From NCBI RefSeq assembly GCF_004360225.1, contig NZ_SNUA01000012.1, positions 81,859 to 145,858 on the forward strand: a DNA stretch of 64,000 bases, written 5' to 3'. Under the pieces are notes generated by a model. That model saw nothing but the letters and a program-made list of their open reading frames with translations. It searched no databases and was not told the DNA's origin. This DNA is from Alcanivorax sp. 24. Lineage in GTDB: Bacteria; Pseudomonadota; Gammaproteobacteria; Pseudomonadales; Alcanivoracaceae. Positions within the stretch are counted from its first letter, which is position 1. Each line of letters begins with the position of its first letter. Both the position numbers and the translations under genes were made by a program. Positions 34,544-42,995 of the stretch are shown here, piece after piece.

Positions 34544-36289
34544 ATGAGGATAACAGTCCTGGCCGGGGCGGCTTGCGCCCTTGGCACCCTGCCCCTGTGC
34601 CTGCCGTCCTGGGCCGGAGAAAACCAACTGAACGAGGACGCCGGTGTCGCCTGGACGGTGAAGGGCGCCCTCGGTACCGCCATGCGGGTGCAGTCCGCCA
34701 ACAAGGACCTGCTGTTCGCCCCGGACGTGCCCGGTGGCGGCCAAACCAATTCGGCGGTGGCCGATGACGGCAACATGAATTACGACGCCGGCGACCTGGT
34801 CAACGGCGTGGCGCAGCTGTTCGGCCGCTTCGACTTCAAATACCGGGATTACGGCGCGGTGATCAGCGCCAAGGCCTGGTACGACTACGTCCTCAAGGAA
34901 CAGGACGTCCCCCACGGCCATTTCCCCAACGGCTACCAACCGGATACCCCCCTCAACGACGATGACTTCGACCGGCGCGCGCGATTCTCCGGCGGTAATG
35001 TTCAGGAAGCCTACGTGTACGGCAACTTTGATTTGAACGGCCACCCGCTGTCGGTAAAAGTCGGGGATCAATTTCTGCTGTGGGGCCGTAGTATGTACTC
35101 GCGCGGCTCACTGTCGTCCTTGAACGCAGTGGATCTGGCCGCGCTGCACCGTCCGGGTTCTGGCTATCAGGAGTATCTGATTCCATCCGGCATGGTGAGT
35201 CTGGAATTCAGCCCATTCGAGCAGCTTTCCGCCAAGGCGTTCTATCAGTATGACTGGGAGAAAGCCGTGCTGGACGGCTGCGGCACTTTCTATTCTTCCC
35301 TGGACAACACCGCCATCGGTTGTAACGGCACCTTCTCCGGTGGCACACCGCTACCGAGCCAGGATGCCAAGGAACAGGGATTGTATTTCGTGCGGGAGGG
35401 AGACGACGACGCTCGCGACGACGGTCAGTACGGCTTCAAGTTCGACTACCAGTTCGCTAAAGCCAAGGCCAAGGTCGGCGCCTACTATTTCAACTATCAC
35501 ATGCGTTTGCCGATCTACTCCACCCGTAAACTGGATACGCCCACCCCACAACCGTCGCCGTTCAACCGCGTACACTACTTTTATGAGTACCCGGAAGACA
35601 TCAAGGTCTTTGGTCTGACCGCGGACAAGACCTTCGCCGGGATCGGCAATCTGTCCATGAATCTGAGCTACCTGAAGGACATGCCGATCCAGATCAATAC
35701 CTCGGACCTCACTTCGCAAACCGCCAACAGTACCCTGGGCGGCAACAACGCCAAAGTGCCCCCGGGCACCCAGGATTACATCAACGCAGTGGCAAACGGC
35801 GAAGTGGTCCACGGCTACCGGGAATTCGACATCCAACGGGCCGAGTTCACCTTCACCACGGTAATCCCCGAACTTCTCAAGGCGCAAAAAACCGTCGTGT
35901 CCCTGCAAACCGCCTTTGAATGGATTCCGGATCTGCCGGGCACCAGCGAAATGCGTTTCCGCCGCCACACCCAGTACGGAGTGGGCGACCCCGGCGACAA
36001 AGGTTACGTAACCGATTTCAGTTGGGGTTACCAGGTGTCGGTGAAATCCACCTACGCCAACCTGCTCGGCCCGGTCACCGTGACCCCGGGCTTGTCATTC
36101 CGCCACGGCGTGGACGGCTACGCCAGCGATGATTCCCTGCAGGAAGACCAGCGCTCGCTGGGTCTGTCGCTGGGGTTCGATTATGGCAACAGCACCACCA
36201 CGCTGTCTTACACCACCTATAATGATCAGGCCTACAGCACTGTCTCCGATCGTGATTACGTGGCACTGAGCACCAGCGTGACTTTCTGA
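34544..36289 (+). CDS. DUF1302-family outer-membrane protein
   Basis: A 581-residue protein with a signal peptide (cleavage likely after SWA, about residue 24) and the DUF1302 pattern of alternating beta strands, including VKVGDQFLLWGRSMYSRGSLSSLNAVD, where DQFLLWGRS is characteristic. It ends in Phe (ALSTSVTF), the outer-membrane barrel signature. DUF1302 proteins are usually paired with DUF1329 proteins and linked to lipid or hydrophobic-compound handling; no DUF1329 gene is in view. The start is supported by GGAGAGCGAAATACA before ATG 34544. Neighbours are a lipoprotein and an epoxide-hydrolase-like enzyme. Confidence 0.9.
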   Translation: MRITVLAGAACALGTLPLCLPSWAGENQLNEDAGVAWTVKGALGTAMRVQSANKDLLFAPDVPGGGQTNSAVADDGNMNYDAGDLVNGVAQLFGRFDFKYRDYGAVISAKAWYDYVLKEQDVPHGHFPNGYQPDTPLNDDDFDRRARFSGGNVQEAYVYGNFDLNGHPLSVKVGDQFLLWGRSMYSRGSLSSLNAVDLAALHRPGSGYQEYLIPSGMVSLEFSPFEQLSAKAFYQYDWEKAVLDGCGTFYSSLDNTAIGCNGTFSGGTPLPSQDAKEQGLYFVREGDDDARDDGQYGFKFDYQFAKAKAKVGAYYFNYHMRLPIYSTRKLDTPTPQPSPFNRVHYFYEYPEDIKVFGLTADKTFAGIGNLSMNLSYLKDMPIQINTSDLTSQTANSTLGGNNAKVPPGTQDYINAVANGEVVHGYREFDIQRAEFTFTTVIPELLKAQKTVVSLQTAFEWIPDLPGTSEMRFRRHTQYGVGDPGDKGYVTDFSWGYQVSVKSTYANLLGPVTVTPGLSFRHGVDGYASDDSLQEDQRSLGLSLGFDYGNSTTTLSYTTYNDQAYSTVSDRDYVALSTSVTF

Positions 36290-36345
36290 TCCGTTTCACA
36301 AGGAAGCCGGTGGCCCGCGGTTGCCGGCAAGCAAGAGGAAAACCA

Positions 36346-36966
36346 ATGAAAGCAAGGAAATACGCCCTTCCCGCTCTGCTGTTGATGTTGTTGAGCGGTT
36401 GTCTCTCGGTGTACAGCAACACCAGACTGGTGGACGTGAAGCCCGACACAGAGAAGGCGGCGCGGCCCCCCTATCAATCGGTGGTGGTGGGCCTGCTGGT
36501 GGACCATGAAATACGGCCCCTGTTGGAGCATGCCATCGTCGACCGGCTGCGCGACCGGGGTATCGACGCCCACGCGGCTCTGGATGTCTACGGCCACAAA
36601 GGCATTGAAGGCAAAAGCCGTGATTATCTGGCACAGCGCATGCGTGACGAAGACTTCGACAGTGCCGTGGCGATTCATTTACTCGATAAAAAAGTCGAGG
36701 ACGTGCATGTGGGGGGCGGAGCCTCCTCCCAGGCGCCGGTCACCGCCGGTCTGACCATGCAACCGGAGACCTTCGGGCCGGACTTTTTTATTACTGAAAC
36801 ACTGTATGTGACCCGCACCGATTTCTGGGACGTGGCGCAGCAGGCGATTGTCTGGCAAGGCACCACGGTGACGGCGAATCAACGCGGCCTGGAAGCCGGC
36901 GCGGAAAAATTCGCCGATACCATCGCCGATGGTCTGATCACCGCCGGTTTGTTTCAGGCGCAATAG
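36346..36966 (+). CDS. Outer-membrane or periplasmic lipoprotein, function unknown
   Basis: A 206-residue protein with a clear lipobox (LMLLSGC, Cys at about residue 18) after a basic, hydrophobic signal. The residue after Cys is Leu rather than Asp, which favours outer-membrane sorting. The mature part is alpha/beta with SVVVGLLVDHEIRPLLEHAI and YLAQRMRDEDFDSAVAIHLL, resembling small nucleotide-like-fold lipoproteins, but I do not recognise a named family. It lies 56 bp after the DUF1302 gene, in the same direction, so a shared envelope role is likely. Confidence 0.75.
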   Translation: MKARKYALPALLLMLLSGCLSVYSNTRLVDVKPDTEKAARPPYQSVVVGLLVDHEIRPLLEHAIVDRLRDRGIDAHAALDVYGHKGIEGKSRDYLAQRMRDEDFDSAVAIHLLDKKVEDVHVGGGASSQAPVTAGLTMQPETFGPDFFITETLYVTRTDFWDVAQQAIVWQGTTVTANQRGLEAGAEKFADTIADGLITAGLFQAQ

Positions 36967-37087
36967 CCTAGGGCGGAGCACCCGGCGTTTTTGTTTTGTT
37001 CCGCCCATTCCCCACGGTATGCTGTCGATTCTGTCGGGCCGGAACCAGCCGCGCCCCCATTCCAATAACAGCAGGCAGCATTTCGAC

Positions 37088-38056
37088 ATGGCAAACGCTA
37101 CAGAGCAGCGCGTGGAAGCAAATGGTCTCACCTTCCACGTCGGTGAGTACGGTGAACGGGGCCACCCCGCCATTATCCTGTTGCACGGGTTCCCCGAATG
37201 CGGGTACTCCTGGCGTTATCAGGCCCCCTTTCTCGCCGAGCTGGGCTACCACGTTCTGGTACCGGATCTGCGCGGCTACGGTTACAGTGACGCGCCCAAG
37301 GAGCCGATGGCCTATCGGCAGAGCGAACTGGTCAAGGACGTCATGGGCATACTCGATGCTTTTGGCGCCGAGCAGGCGGTGGTCATCGGTCATGACTGGG
37401 GTTGCGCCCTCGCCTGGCAGGTGGCCCGCGAGAATCCCCGGCGGGTGCGGGCGGTGGTGGGTCTGTCGGTGCCCTACCCCGGGATCGGTCCCCGTCATCC
37501 CACCGAGCAAATGCGTCAAGCCTTCGGCGAGCGCTTTTTCTATCAGCTGTATTTTCAGCAACCGGAAATCCCGGAGCGGGAGCTGGAAGCGGATGTACGG
37601 GATTTCCTGCGTCGCATGTACCACGCGTTGTCCGGCCCCGGCATGCGGGAGAAACATCGTGCCGCCAAGCCGGTCACCGGTTTCCTCGACATCCTGCAAC
37701 CGCCCAAAGGGCCGCAACCGGCCTGGATGAGCGAGGCGGACCTGGATGTCTATGTGCAGCGTTTCGAGCACAGCGGCCTGACCGGCCCCATCAACTGGTA
37801 CCGGGCCATGGACGCCTCCTGGGAAGAACAGCACGCCGACGGCCGCCAACGAATCCAGCCCACCGCCCTGTTCATTGGCGGCGAGGAGGATCCGGTGATC
37901 CAATTCGCCGCCAAGGCGCTGGAGCGCATGCCCTCGCAGATGGATGATCTCACCGATATCATCATCCTCGACGGCATCGGGCACTGGATCCAGATGGAAG
38001 CGCCGGACCAGGTCAACCAGCATCTCAAAACCTTTCTGGACAAACTGGACGCTTGA
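37088..38056 (+). CDS. Alpha/beta hydrolase, epoxide hydrolase-like
   Basis: A 322-residue alpha/beta hydrolase with oxyanion motif HGFPE (33-37), nucleophile Asp103 in GHDWG and catalytic His299 in GIGHWIQ. HGFPE plus an Asp nucleophile is typical of epoxide hydrolases (fluoroacetate dehalogenases are a related alternative). Tyr residues in the cap needed for epoxide opening are plausible (WYRAMDAS region) but not certain. The start at ATG 37088 is chosen because MANATEQRVEANG is family-like; the frame continues upstream. It could detoxify or process epoxides formed from alkenes. Confidence 0.88.
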   Translation: MANATEQRVEANGLTFHVGEYGERGHPAIILLHGFPECGYSWRYQAPFLAELGYHVLVPDLRGYGYSDAPKEPMAYRQSELVKDVMGILDAFGAEQAVVIGHDWGCALAWQVARENPRRVRAVVGLSVPYPGIGPRHPTEQMRQAFGERFFYQLYFQQPEIPERELEADVRDFLRRMYHALSGPGMREKHRAAKPVTGFLDILQPPKGPQPAWMSEADLDVYVQRFEHSGLTGPINWYRAMDASWEEQHADGRQRIQPTALFIGGEEDPVIQFAAKALERMPSQMDDLTDIIILDGIGHWIQMEAPDQVNQHLKTFLDKLDA

Positions 38057-38095
38057 ACCTGGACGCTTGAACAATGGCGAACCGCCGCGGCGTCC

Positions 38096-39040
38096 TCAGT
38101 GACGCCGCTGCCTTGCCGATCGCCTCAACGCCTGGGGCGGCAGTTCAAAAGCGCGCAGAAAAGCCCTGCGCATACGCCCGGGATCCTTGAATCCGGCTTC
38201 CTCGGCGATCCGTTCGAACGACGCGAACCCCGTTTCCACCGCGTTACGCGCCACTTCCAGGCGCAGACGCTCCACTGCTTTCGCCGGCGTTACTCCGGTT
38301 TCCGCCATGAAGCCGCGGGCAAAGTGCCGGGGGCTCATGGCGGCGCGTTCGGCCAGACGTTCCACCGTCAACGGCTCCGCCAGATGCAAGCGCATCCACT
38401 GGATCAGTTCAGCGAAACGGCCGCTGCGCCCACCCAGCGACACCAGCGCCGAGAACTGCGACTGCCCTCCCGGCCTGCGGTGATGCACCACCAGTTGTTG
38501 CGCGGTACGACGCGCCGGCTCCTCCCCCAGGTCGTCCTCGATCAAGGCCAGGGCCAGATCAATGCCGGCGGAAATACCCGCCGAGCTCCAGATGTGGCCA
38601 TCTCTGACAAAGATGCATTCCGTGTCCAACCGCACCCGCGGATAGCGCCGACGAAACGCGTCACACCCTTCCCAATGCGTGGTAGCGCGACGCCCGTCCA
38701 GCAAACCGGCTTCCGCCAGCAGAAAGGCACCGGAACACACACTGGTGATACGCCGCGCCCTCACGCCGGCGAGCCAGCCGATCAGCGCCCCGACCGCCGA
38801 CGGCGAGCGCACGATCTCGCCCCCCGCCACCAGGACGGTATCGAAAGGGCCGGCATCCAGCGGTTCGGCCATCACGCTGACCCCGGACGAACTGATCACG
38901 GCTCCTGCCTCCGGCGCCAGCCAGCGCAACCGATAGCTACCGGGGCAAAACCTTTCGGCGATCTCGAACGCCGTGGCCGGGCCAGTGGCGTCCAACACCT
39001 GAAAACCGGGATGGATAACCACCGCAATGGTTCGCATCAT
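38096..39040 (-). CDS. GlxA-type transcriptional regulator (DJ-1/PfpI-AraC)
   Basis: A 314-residue protein: an N-terminal DJ-1/PfpI-like domain (about 1-190) with the nucleophile-elbow-like SVCSGAFLLAEAGLLDGRRATTHW, and a C-terminal AraC double HTH (about 215-310; AMSPRHFARGFMAETG). GlxA-like regulators sense small metabolites through the DJ-1 domain. It is divergent, with an 86-bp gap, from another DJ-1 protein at 39127, which repeats the CxGAxxLGxAGLLDGxxATTHW motif. The regulator probably controls that gene. Confidence 0.92.
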   Translation of the reverse strand: MMRTIAVVIHPGFQVLDATGPATAFEIAERFCPGSYRLRWLAPEAGAVISSSGVSVMAEPLDAGPFDTVLVAGGEIVRSPSAVGALIGWLAGVRARRITSVCSGAFLLAEAGLLDGRRATTHWEGCDAFRRRYPRVRLDTECIFVRDGHIWSSAGISAGIDLALALIEDDLGEEPARRTAQQLVVHHRRPGGQSQFSALVSLGGRSGRFAELIQWMRLHLAEPLTVERLAERAAMSPRHFARGFMAETGVTPAKAVERLRLEVARNAVETGFASFERIAEEAGFKDPGRMRRAFLRAFELPPQALRRSARQRRH

Positions 39041-39126
39041 GGCGGTTTTTGCCTGTTTTATGACATTTCAGACAAAGCCTAGCCGGTCTAGGGTAAAGAT
39101 CAAACAATCCCATGGGAGACGGCACG

Positions 39127-40272
39127 ATGACTCGGCGACTTGGGTTATGGGGCGGCCTTGGCGCCGCCGGTTTGTTTCTTATCCTGGCCGGAGGCGGGTT
39201 GCTGTCCCTGCCACCGACACCGGCCGCCAGCCCGCGGCCACCGATCGCCCGGCAGGAAATCGACGCCACACTCCGGGCTCTGGCGCCACCGAAACGCGCG
39301 CGCCCCCTGATCGCCATCATCGGCATCAATGACGCCACCGAAACCAACGATTACCTGACCAGCTACGGTATCCTGAAGCGTGCCGACGTGGCGGATGTGG
39401 TGGCGCTGGCCACCGGCCCCGGCCCGATGCGGCTCTATCCGGCACTGAAACTGGAACCGCAGGCCACCATCGCTGATTTCGACCTGCGCTACCCGAACGG
39501 CGCCGACTATGTGGTGGTGCCCGCCATGACCCGCGATGACGATCCGGTCGCGCTACGTTGGATTCAACAGCAAGCGCGGAGCGGCGCGATCATCATCGGC
39601 GTCTGCGCCGGCGCCAAAGTGTTGGGCGCCGCCGGGCTGCTGGATGGCAAAAGGGCCACCACACACTGGTACTATCTCGAGGCGCTGCTGCAGCGGAGCC
39701 CGTCCGTGCGTTATGTCCCGAATCGCCGTTTCGTGGTCGACCAGGGCGTGGCCACCACCACCGGCATCACCGCCTCCATGCCGATGATGCTGACACTGAT
39801 CGAGGCGATCGCCGGTACCGACCGGGCCCGGCGGGTTGCCGAGGGCCTCGGCGTGAGCCGCTGGGACGCACGCCACGACAGCCGCCCCTTCACCTTCACC
39901 CGCCCATTCGCGCTCACCGTGATCGGCAACACCCTGGCGTTCTGGAACCGGGACCAATGGGCCATGCCTTTGCGCGACGGCGTGGACGAAGTGTCCCTGG
40001 CCCTGACTCTGGACGCCTGGTCGCGCACCTATCGCTCCACAGCGATCACCTTCGCCGCCAGCGCCAGCGTGGCCAGCCGCGGCGGCATCCGCCTGCTCGC
40101 CGATCAGGTGCGGCGGGACTGGCCACGGTCTCAGCGCCTGCCGCCGCCGGCACAACAGCCGCCGGCTGGAGTACTGGACCAGACCCTGCGTGAGATCCGT
40201 CAACGCTATGGCCAAGGCACCGCCCGGGTGGTCGCGATGCAGCTTGAATACCCCTGGGACGCGTCCCCCTGA
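39127..40272 (+). CDS. Membrane-anchored/exported DJ-1/PfpI-family protein
   Basis: A 381-residue protein with a hydrophobic N-terminal segment (GLWGGLGAAGLFLILAGGG; signal peptide or anchor) followed by a DJ-1/PfpI domain (about 45-230). It retains IGVCAGAKVLGAAGLLDGKRATTHW, including the Cys elbow, and FVVDQGVATTTGITAS. The C-terminal 140 residues are unique to this type. There is no DNA-binding domain, unlike its divergent neighbour. The start at ATG 39127 has GGGAGA 7 bp upstream; an ATG five codons earlier is possible. Function unknown; extracytoplasmic glyoxalase, amidase or sensor roles are all possible. Confidence 0.85.
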   Translation: MTRRLGLWGGLGAAGLFLILAGGGLLSLPPTPAASPRPPIARQEIDATLRALAPPKRARPLIAIIGINDATETNDYLTSYGILKRADVADVVALATGPGPMRLYPALKLEPQATIADFDLRYPNGADYVVVPAMTRDDDPVALRWIQQQARSGAIIIGVCAGAKVLGAAGLLDGKRATTHWYYLEALLQRSPSVRYVPNRRFVVDQGVATTTGITASMPMMLTLIEAIAGTDRARRVAEGLGVSRWDARHDSRPFTFTRPFALTVIGNTLAFWNRDQWAMPLRDGVDEVSLALTLDAWSRTYRSTAITFAASASVASRGGIRLLADQVRRDWPRSQRLPPPAQQPPAGVLDQTLREIRQRYGQGTARVVAMQLEYPWDASP

Positions 40273-40291
40273 CACCAGGTCAGGGAGGCCT

Positions 40292-41194
40292 TCAGCGCGC
40301 GGATCGCGCCAACATGCCGCGCACCTCGGCCACCAGCGCCGACACCGCCGGCGTCGACGAGGTCATATGAAAACGGACTGGCGGCAGCCGGGGCAGGTTG
40401 AGCGCGCCAGCGCTCCGTGTCAGCCCCTCGGGTACCGCCGAGGCGTTCAGGCAAGCAACGCCGAGCCCCGCGGACAACGCCAGGTGCATACCCGCCACGC
40501 CGGACGCCGAATGGGCGATGTAATAGGGTCGCCGGTGGGATTCCAGCATGCCCATCGTGTACCGATGCAAGGCACAGCTGGCCGGCAGCGCCACTATCGG
40601 CACCGGTTCGGAGGACGTCAGCTCAAGAGAAGAATGGGCCACCCAGCATAAGGGCTCACGGCGCAACAGCCGTCGTTGTCCGGCATCAGCGAAGGACTCC
40701 GGCACCACGTCAGGCAGCACCATGGAAATGCCCAGATCGTATTCCCGCGCCGTCACTTCCTGCTCGATCAGGGCGCTCTTCAGAATCGCCACATGCAAAC
40801 GCAGGCGCGGATAGCGGCCACGGATGCGACGCAGCAAGGTGGGCACCCAGTCCGGCCGGAAATAATCGGTGATCGCCAACCGCACGTCCCCCGCCATCAG
40901 CAAGCCCTGCATGTCCTGATAGGCGGTGTCGTTCAGCGCCAGCAGCTTGCGGGCATGGTCGACCAGCCGCTCTCCCGCCGGTGTCGGCACCACCCCCTGC
41001 TTGCCACGCACCAGCAGCGGCACACCGCACTGTTGCTCCAACTTTCTCACCTGCTCACTAAGGGTGGACTGAGAACGGCACAGGATCGGCACCGCCGCCG
41101 ACAGGCTGCCCTGTTCCACCGCCGTCACCAGGGTGTTCAGCAACTCCAGATCAAAGCGTTTCACCACGCATTCTTCCAAGCTTGCGCCAGCCAT
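40292..41194 (-). CDS. LysR-family transcriptional regulator
   Basis: A 300-residue LysR regulator with an N-terminal winged HTH (about 12-72; LLNTLVTAVEQGSLSAAVPIL, then SQSTLSEQVRKLEQQCGVPLL) and a substrate-binding domain (about 95-295). Divergent from a tautomerase gene 109 bp away, the classic LysR target arrangement. A downstream alternative start (GTG at residue 10) would give a more standard N-terminus. Confidence 0.9.
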   Translation of the reverse strand: MAGASLEECVVKRFDLELLNTLVTAVEQGSLSAAVPILCRSQSTLSEQVRKLEQQCGVPLLVRGKQGVVPTPAGERLVDHARKLLALNDTAYQDMQGLLMAGDVRLAITDYFRPDWVPTLLRRIRGRYPRLRLHVAILKSALIEQEVTAREYDLGISMVLPDVVPESFADAGQRRLLRREPLCWVAHSSLELTSSEPVPIVALPASCALHRYTMGMLESHRRPYYIAHSASGVAGMHLALSAGLGVACLNASAVPEGLTRSAGALNLPRLPPVRFHMTSSTPAVSALVAEVRGMLARSAR

Positions 41195-41303
41195 CGGTCT
41201 GGCCGATGGACAGTATCTTATATTCCCGTTATTCGGATGACCAAATCTGTTCTAACCTGCCTTCTGCTCACCCCTGAAACCTCACTCGATGGAGACCCGA
41301 GTC

Positions 41304-41702
41304 ATGCCCGGGATTGATCTGACCCTGTCCGCTGGCCCCGACCCCGACCCCGAACAGGCCCGACGTATCGCCCAAGCGCTCACTACCCTGACCTGCCGGG
41401 TACTGGACAAGGAAGTGCAACGCACCATGGTGCAAATCCGCTATCTCCCCCGGGAGCAATGGTTCATCGGCGGGCGCTCACTGGCCGAACTGAATCAGGA
41501 TTCCTTCCGGCTGGTGGTCACCATCACCGACGAGACCAATACCAAGCGACAGAAAGCGGACTACCAGGCGCTCGCTTTCAAGGAAATGTGCCAGCTGCTC
41601 GGCGATGTGCACCCCCATTCCAACATCCACATCGTCGACTGCCGCGCCGCCGCCTACGGCTACGGCGGAATTTCCCAGGAGGCTTACGCCTACCGCGCCT
41701 GA
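41304..41702 (+). CDS. Tautomerase-superfamily protein
   Basis: A 132-residue protein. Starting at ATG 41304 places Pro directly after the initiator Met, as the catalytic N-terminal Pro of the 4-oxalocrotonate tautomerase/MIF superfamily requires; an upstream ATG at 41289 would bury it. One beta-alpha-beta unit (about 1-60, with KEVQRTMVQIRYLPREQWFIGG) is followed by a second partial unit. Size fits MSAD/cis-CaaD-like or fused-tautomerase groups better than 62-residue 4-OT. It is presumably regulated by the divergent LysR protein. Confidence 0.82.
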   Translation: MPGIDLTLSAGPDPDPEQARRIAQALTTLTCRVLDKEVQRTMVQIRYLPREQWFIGGRSLAELNQDSFRLVVTITDETNTKRQKADYQALAFKEMCQLLGDVHPHSNIHIVDCRAAAYGYGGISQEAYAYRA

Positions 41703-41716
41703 GCACCATCGCGGAC

Positions 41717-41742
41717 AAACCGGAAGCCCCGGCTTCCGGTTT
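41717..41742 (+). terminator. Probable intrinsic terminator after tautomerase gene
   Basis: A 12-bp perfect stem AAACCGGAAGCC/GGCTTCCGGTTT separated by CC, 14 bp after the stop, followed by GCTTTGCC. The stem supplies its own T-rich end. Confidence 0.7.
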
Positions 41743-41805
41743 GCTTTGCCCCCGCCTCTCGGCTAGCCTCTGCGGCTCCGTCCACTACCGATTCATGAGA
41801 GCACC

Positions 41806-41985
41806 GTGTCCGCCTCCCGACTTGTCGCCCTGCTTCTCGGCCTCGCCGCCGTTATCCTCGCCGCCTGGTTCTTCTTTGGTTTCGATGAAATGTGGCGCCT
41901 GATTCCCACCGGTCTGCTAATCGGCTTTGCCTATGCGGCACTGAAAACCGCGGCGTCGAAAGAGGACAAGGGAGACAACAAGTAA
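41806..41985 (+). CDS. Small two-helix membrane protein
   Basis: A 59-codon frame from GTG 41806 to TAA 41983-41985: SASRLVALLLGLAAVILAAW forms a first membrane helix, LIPTGLLIGFAYAALKTA a second, and KEDKGDNK a charged tail. No close ATG is in frame, and the ribosome site is weak (GAGAGCACC). The well-formed hydrophobic pattern, positive-inside-like ends and stop placement argue for a real gene. It lies downstream of the tautomerase terminator and upstream of the tRNA-Ser locus. No family recognised. Confidence 0.55.
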   Translation: MSASRLVALLLGLAAVILAAWFFFGFDEMWRLIPTGLLIGFAYAALKTAASKEDKGDNK

Positions 41986-42186
41986 CCCGGCACCCCTACT
42001 CTCCACGAAAACTCGCCGGGTGGCCGACGGACGGCCGCCTTCGCCCTCCCCTGGGTTCGTGCCACTTCAATGACACCCGGAGCATGGCGGGGATGGTTTC
42101 GGAAATGATCAGGTTTAGAGCGTCCGGCGGCGGACTGGGAAACGGCGATTCTGCCCCAATTTTGCCCCAGTGATCGGCCTAAAACG

Positions 42187-42213
42187 AAAAAAGCCCTGAA
42201 AAATCAGGGCTTT
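42187..42213 (-). terminator. Intrinsic terminator beyond tRNA-Ser 3'-end copy
   Basis: On the minus strand a 10-bp stem (AAAGCCCTGA/TCAGGGCTTT, loop TTTT) is followed by TTT. It lies just beyond the duplicated tRNA-Ser 3' end at 42215-42236. Confidence 0.8.
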
Positions 42214-42214
42214 A

Positions 42215-42236
42215 ATTTGGCGGTGAGGGAGGGATT
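42215..42236 (-). repeat. Copy of tRNA-Ser 3' end plus flank
   Basis: 22 bp identical to 42379-42400 (offset 164), covering the last 19 nt of tRNA-Ser (including CCA) and 3 bp of downstream flank. Between this copy and the tRNA lie three consecutive hairpins (GGGGCTTCGCCCC, GTCGCCCAAGGGCGAC, GCCGGCCAAGGCCGGC) and a terminator. Confidence 0.9.
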
Positions 42237-42349
42237 GACTCGCTGACGCTCGGGGCTTCGCCCCGTCGCCCAAGGGCGACGTCCTGCGCCGGCCAAGGCC
42301 GGCTGGTCGAACCGGAGGGCCCTTATCAAAGCCGCCCACGACCACCAAA

Positions 42350-42374
42350 TAAAAAGCCCCGCTTACGCGGGGCT
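42350..42374 (-). terminator. tRNA-Ser intrinsic terminator
   Basis: Minus strand: stem AGCCCCGC/GCGGGGCT with loop GTAA, followed by TTTTT, immediately after the tRNA-Ser 3' end. Confidence 0.85.
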
Positions 42375-42381
42375 CTTTATT

Positions 42382-42469
42382 TGGCGGTGAGGGAGGGATT
42401 CGAACCCTCGATACGTTTCCGTATACACACTTTCCAGGCGTGCTCCTTCGGCCACTCGGACACCTCACC
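42382..42469 (-). tRNA. tRNA-Ser (GGA anticodon)
   Basis: An 88-nt tRNA including encoded CCA. The minus strand begins GGTGAGGTGTCCGAGTGG and has anticodon loop CCTGGAAAG (anticodon GGA), a long variable arm typical of class II Ser tRNA, the GGTTCGAATCC T-arm and an acceptor end CCTCACCGCCA pairing with GGTGAGG. It reads UCC/UCU codons. Confidence 0.96.
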
Positions 42470-42560
42470 GGGGAAACTCTTTGTCGTCCCAGCCCGTAGG
42501 CTGAGGGCGCGTAGAGTACCGGAGGGGCGCGGGTTAGGCAAGGGTTGGGAGGGCGACTGT

Positions 42561-42995
42561 TCAGGGTTTAATCAGATCACAAAGGATCGGAAAGGTATCC
42601 ACCGCCAGCCAGGCCAGCAGCACCATCTGCACCAGTAAAAAGGCGAAGCGGATCTGCACCAGCCAGTGGTTCACCCCGAGCAGATGAACCAGGCTCTGAC
42701 CGATACGGGCGGCGAGAATCCAGGGCAGCAGCCGGCCGGCCAGGTCGTTGCCAACAACCATCGCCGCGCCGGCAATGACAATCACCACACCGAGCAGTTC
42801 CAGGGTGTTCTGATAGGCGCGCGAGAGACGGCTGAGAAATTCCGCCGGCTCATAGTGATACGGCGGGAAAGCATCGGCACGTCGGCGGCCGGACATCACT
42901 TGTAGCCCGCGGCCGGCGACCAGGGCGAAGAGCAGAAACAACGCCCAGCTACCGAAGCCGAGCAGATAGAGCAACGCGGAAGTATCCAGGGTCAT
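42561..42995 (-). CDS. MAPEG-family membrane protein
   Basis: A 144-residue, four-helix membrane protein. RAYQNTLELLGVV (about 59-71) and ARIGQSLVHLLGVNHWLVQIRF carry the MAPEG signature (helix-2 RxxxNxxE and helix-3 ARxxxxxxH). MAPEG members are glutathione-dependent or eicosanoid-type transferases; bacterial ones are mostly uncharacterised. It overlaps the upstream thioesterase gene by 4 bp (ATGA), so the two are probably coupled. Confidence 0.9.
   Translation of the reverse strand: MTLDTSALLYLLGFGSWALFLLFALVAGRGLQVMSGRRRADAFPPYHYEPAEFLSRLSRAYQNTLELLGVVIVIAGAAMVVGNDLAGRLLPWILAARIGQSLVHLLGVNHWLVQIRFAFLLVQMVLLAWLAVDTFPILCDLIKP

Noticed and set aside
42100-42180. Prophage or island end (TTTTGCCCCAGT-like phrase near tRNA-Ser)
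   Set aside because: The phrase resembles sequence often seen near integrase genes, but no phage or integrase coding sequence is present.
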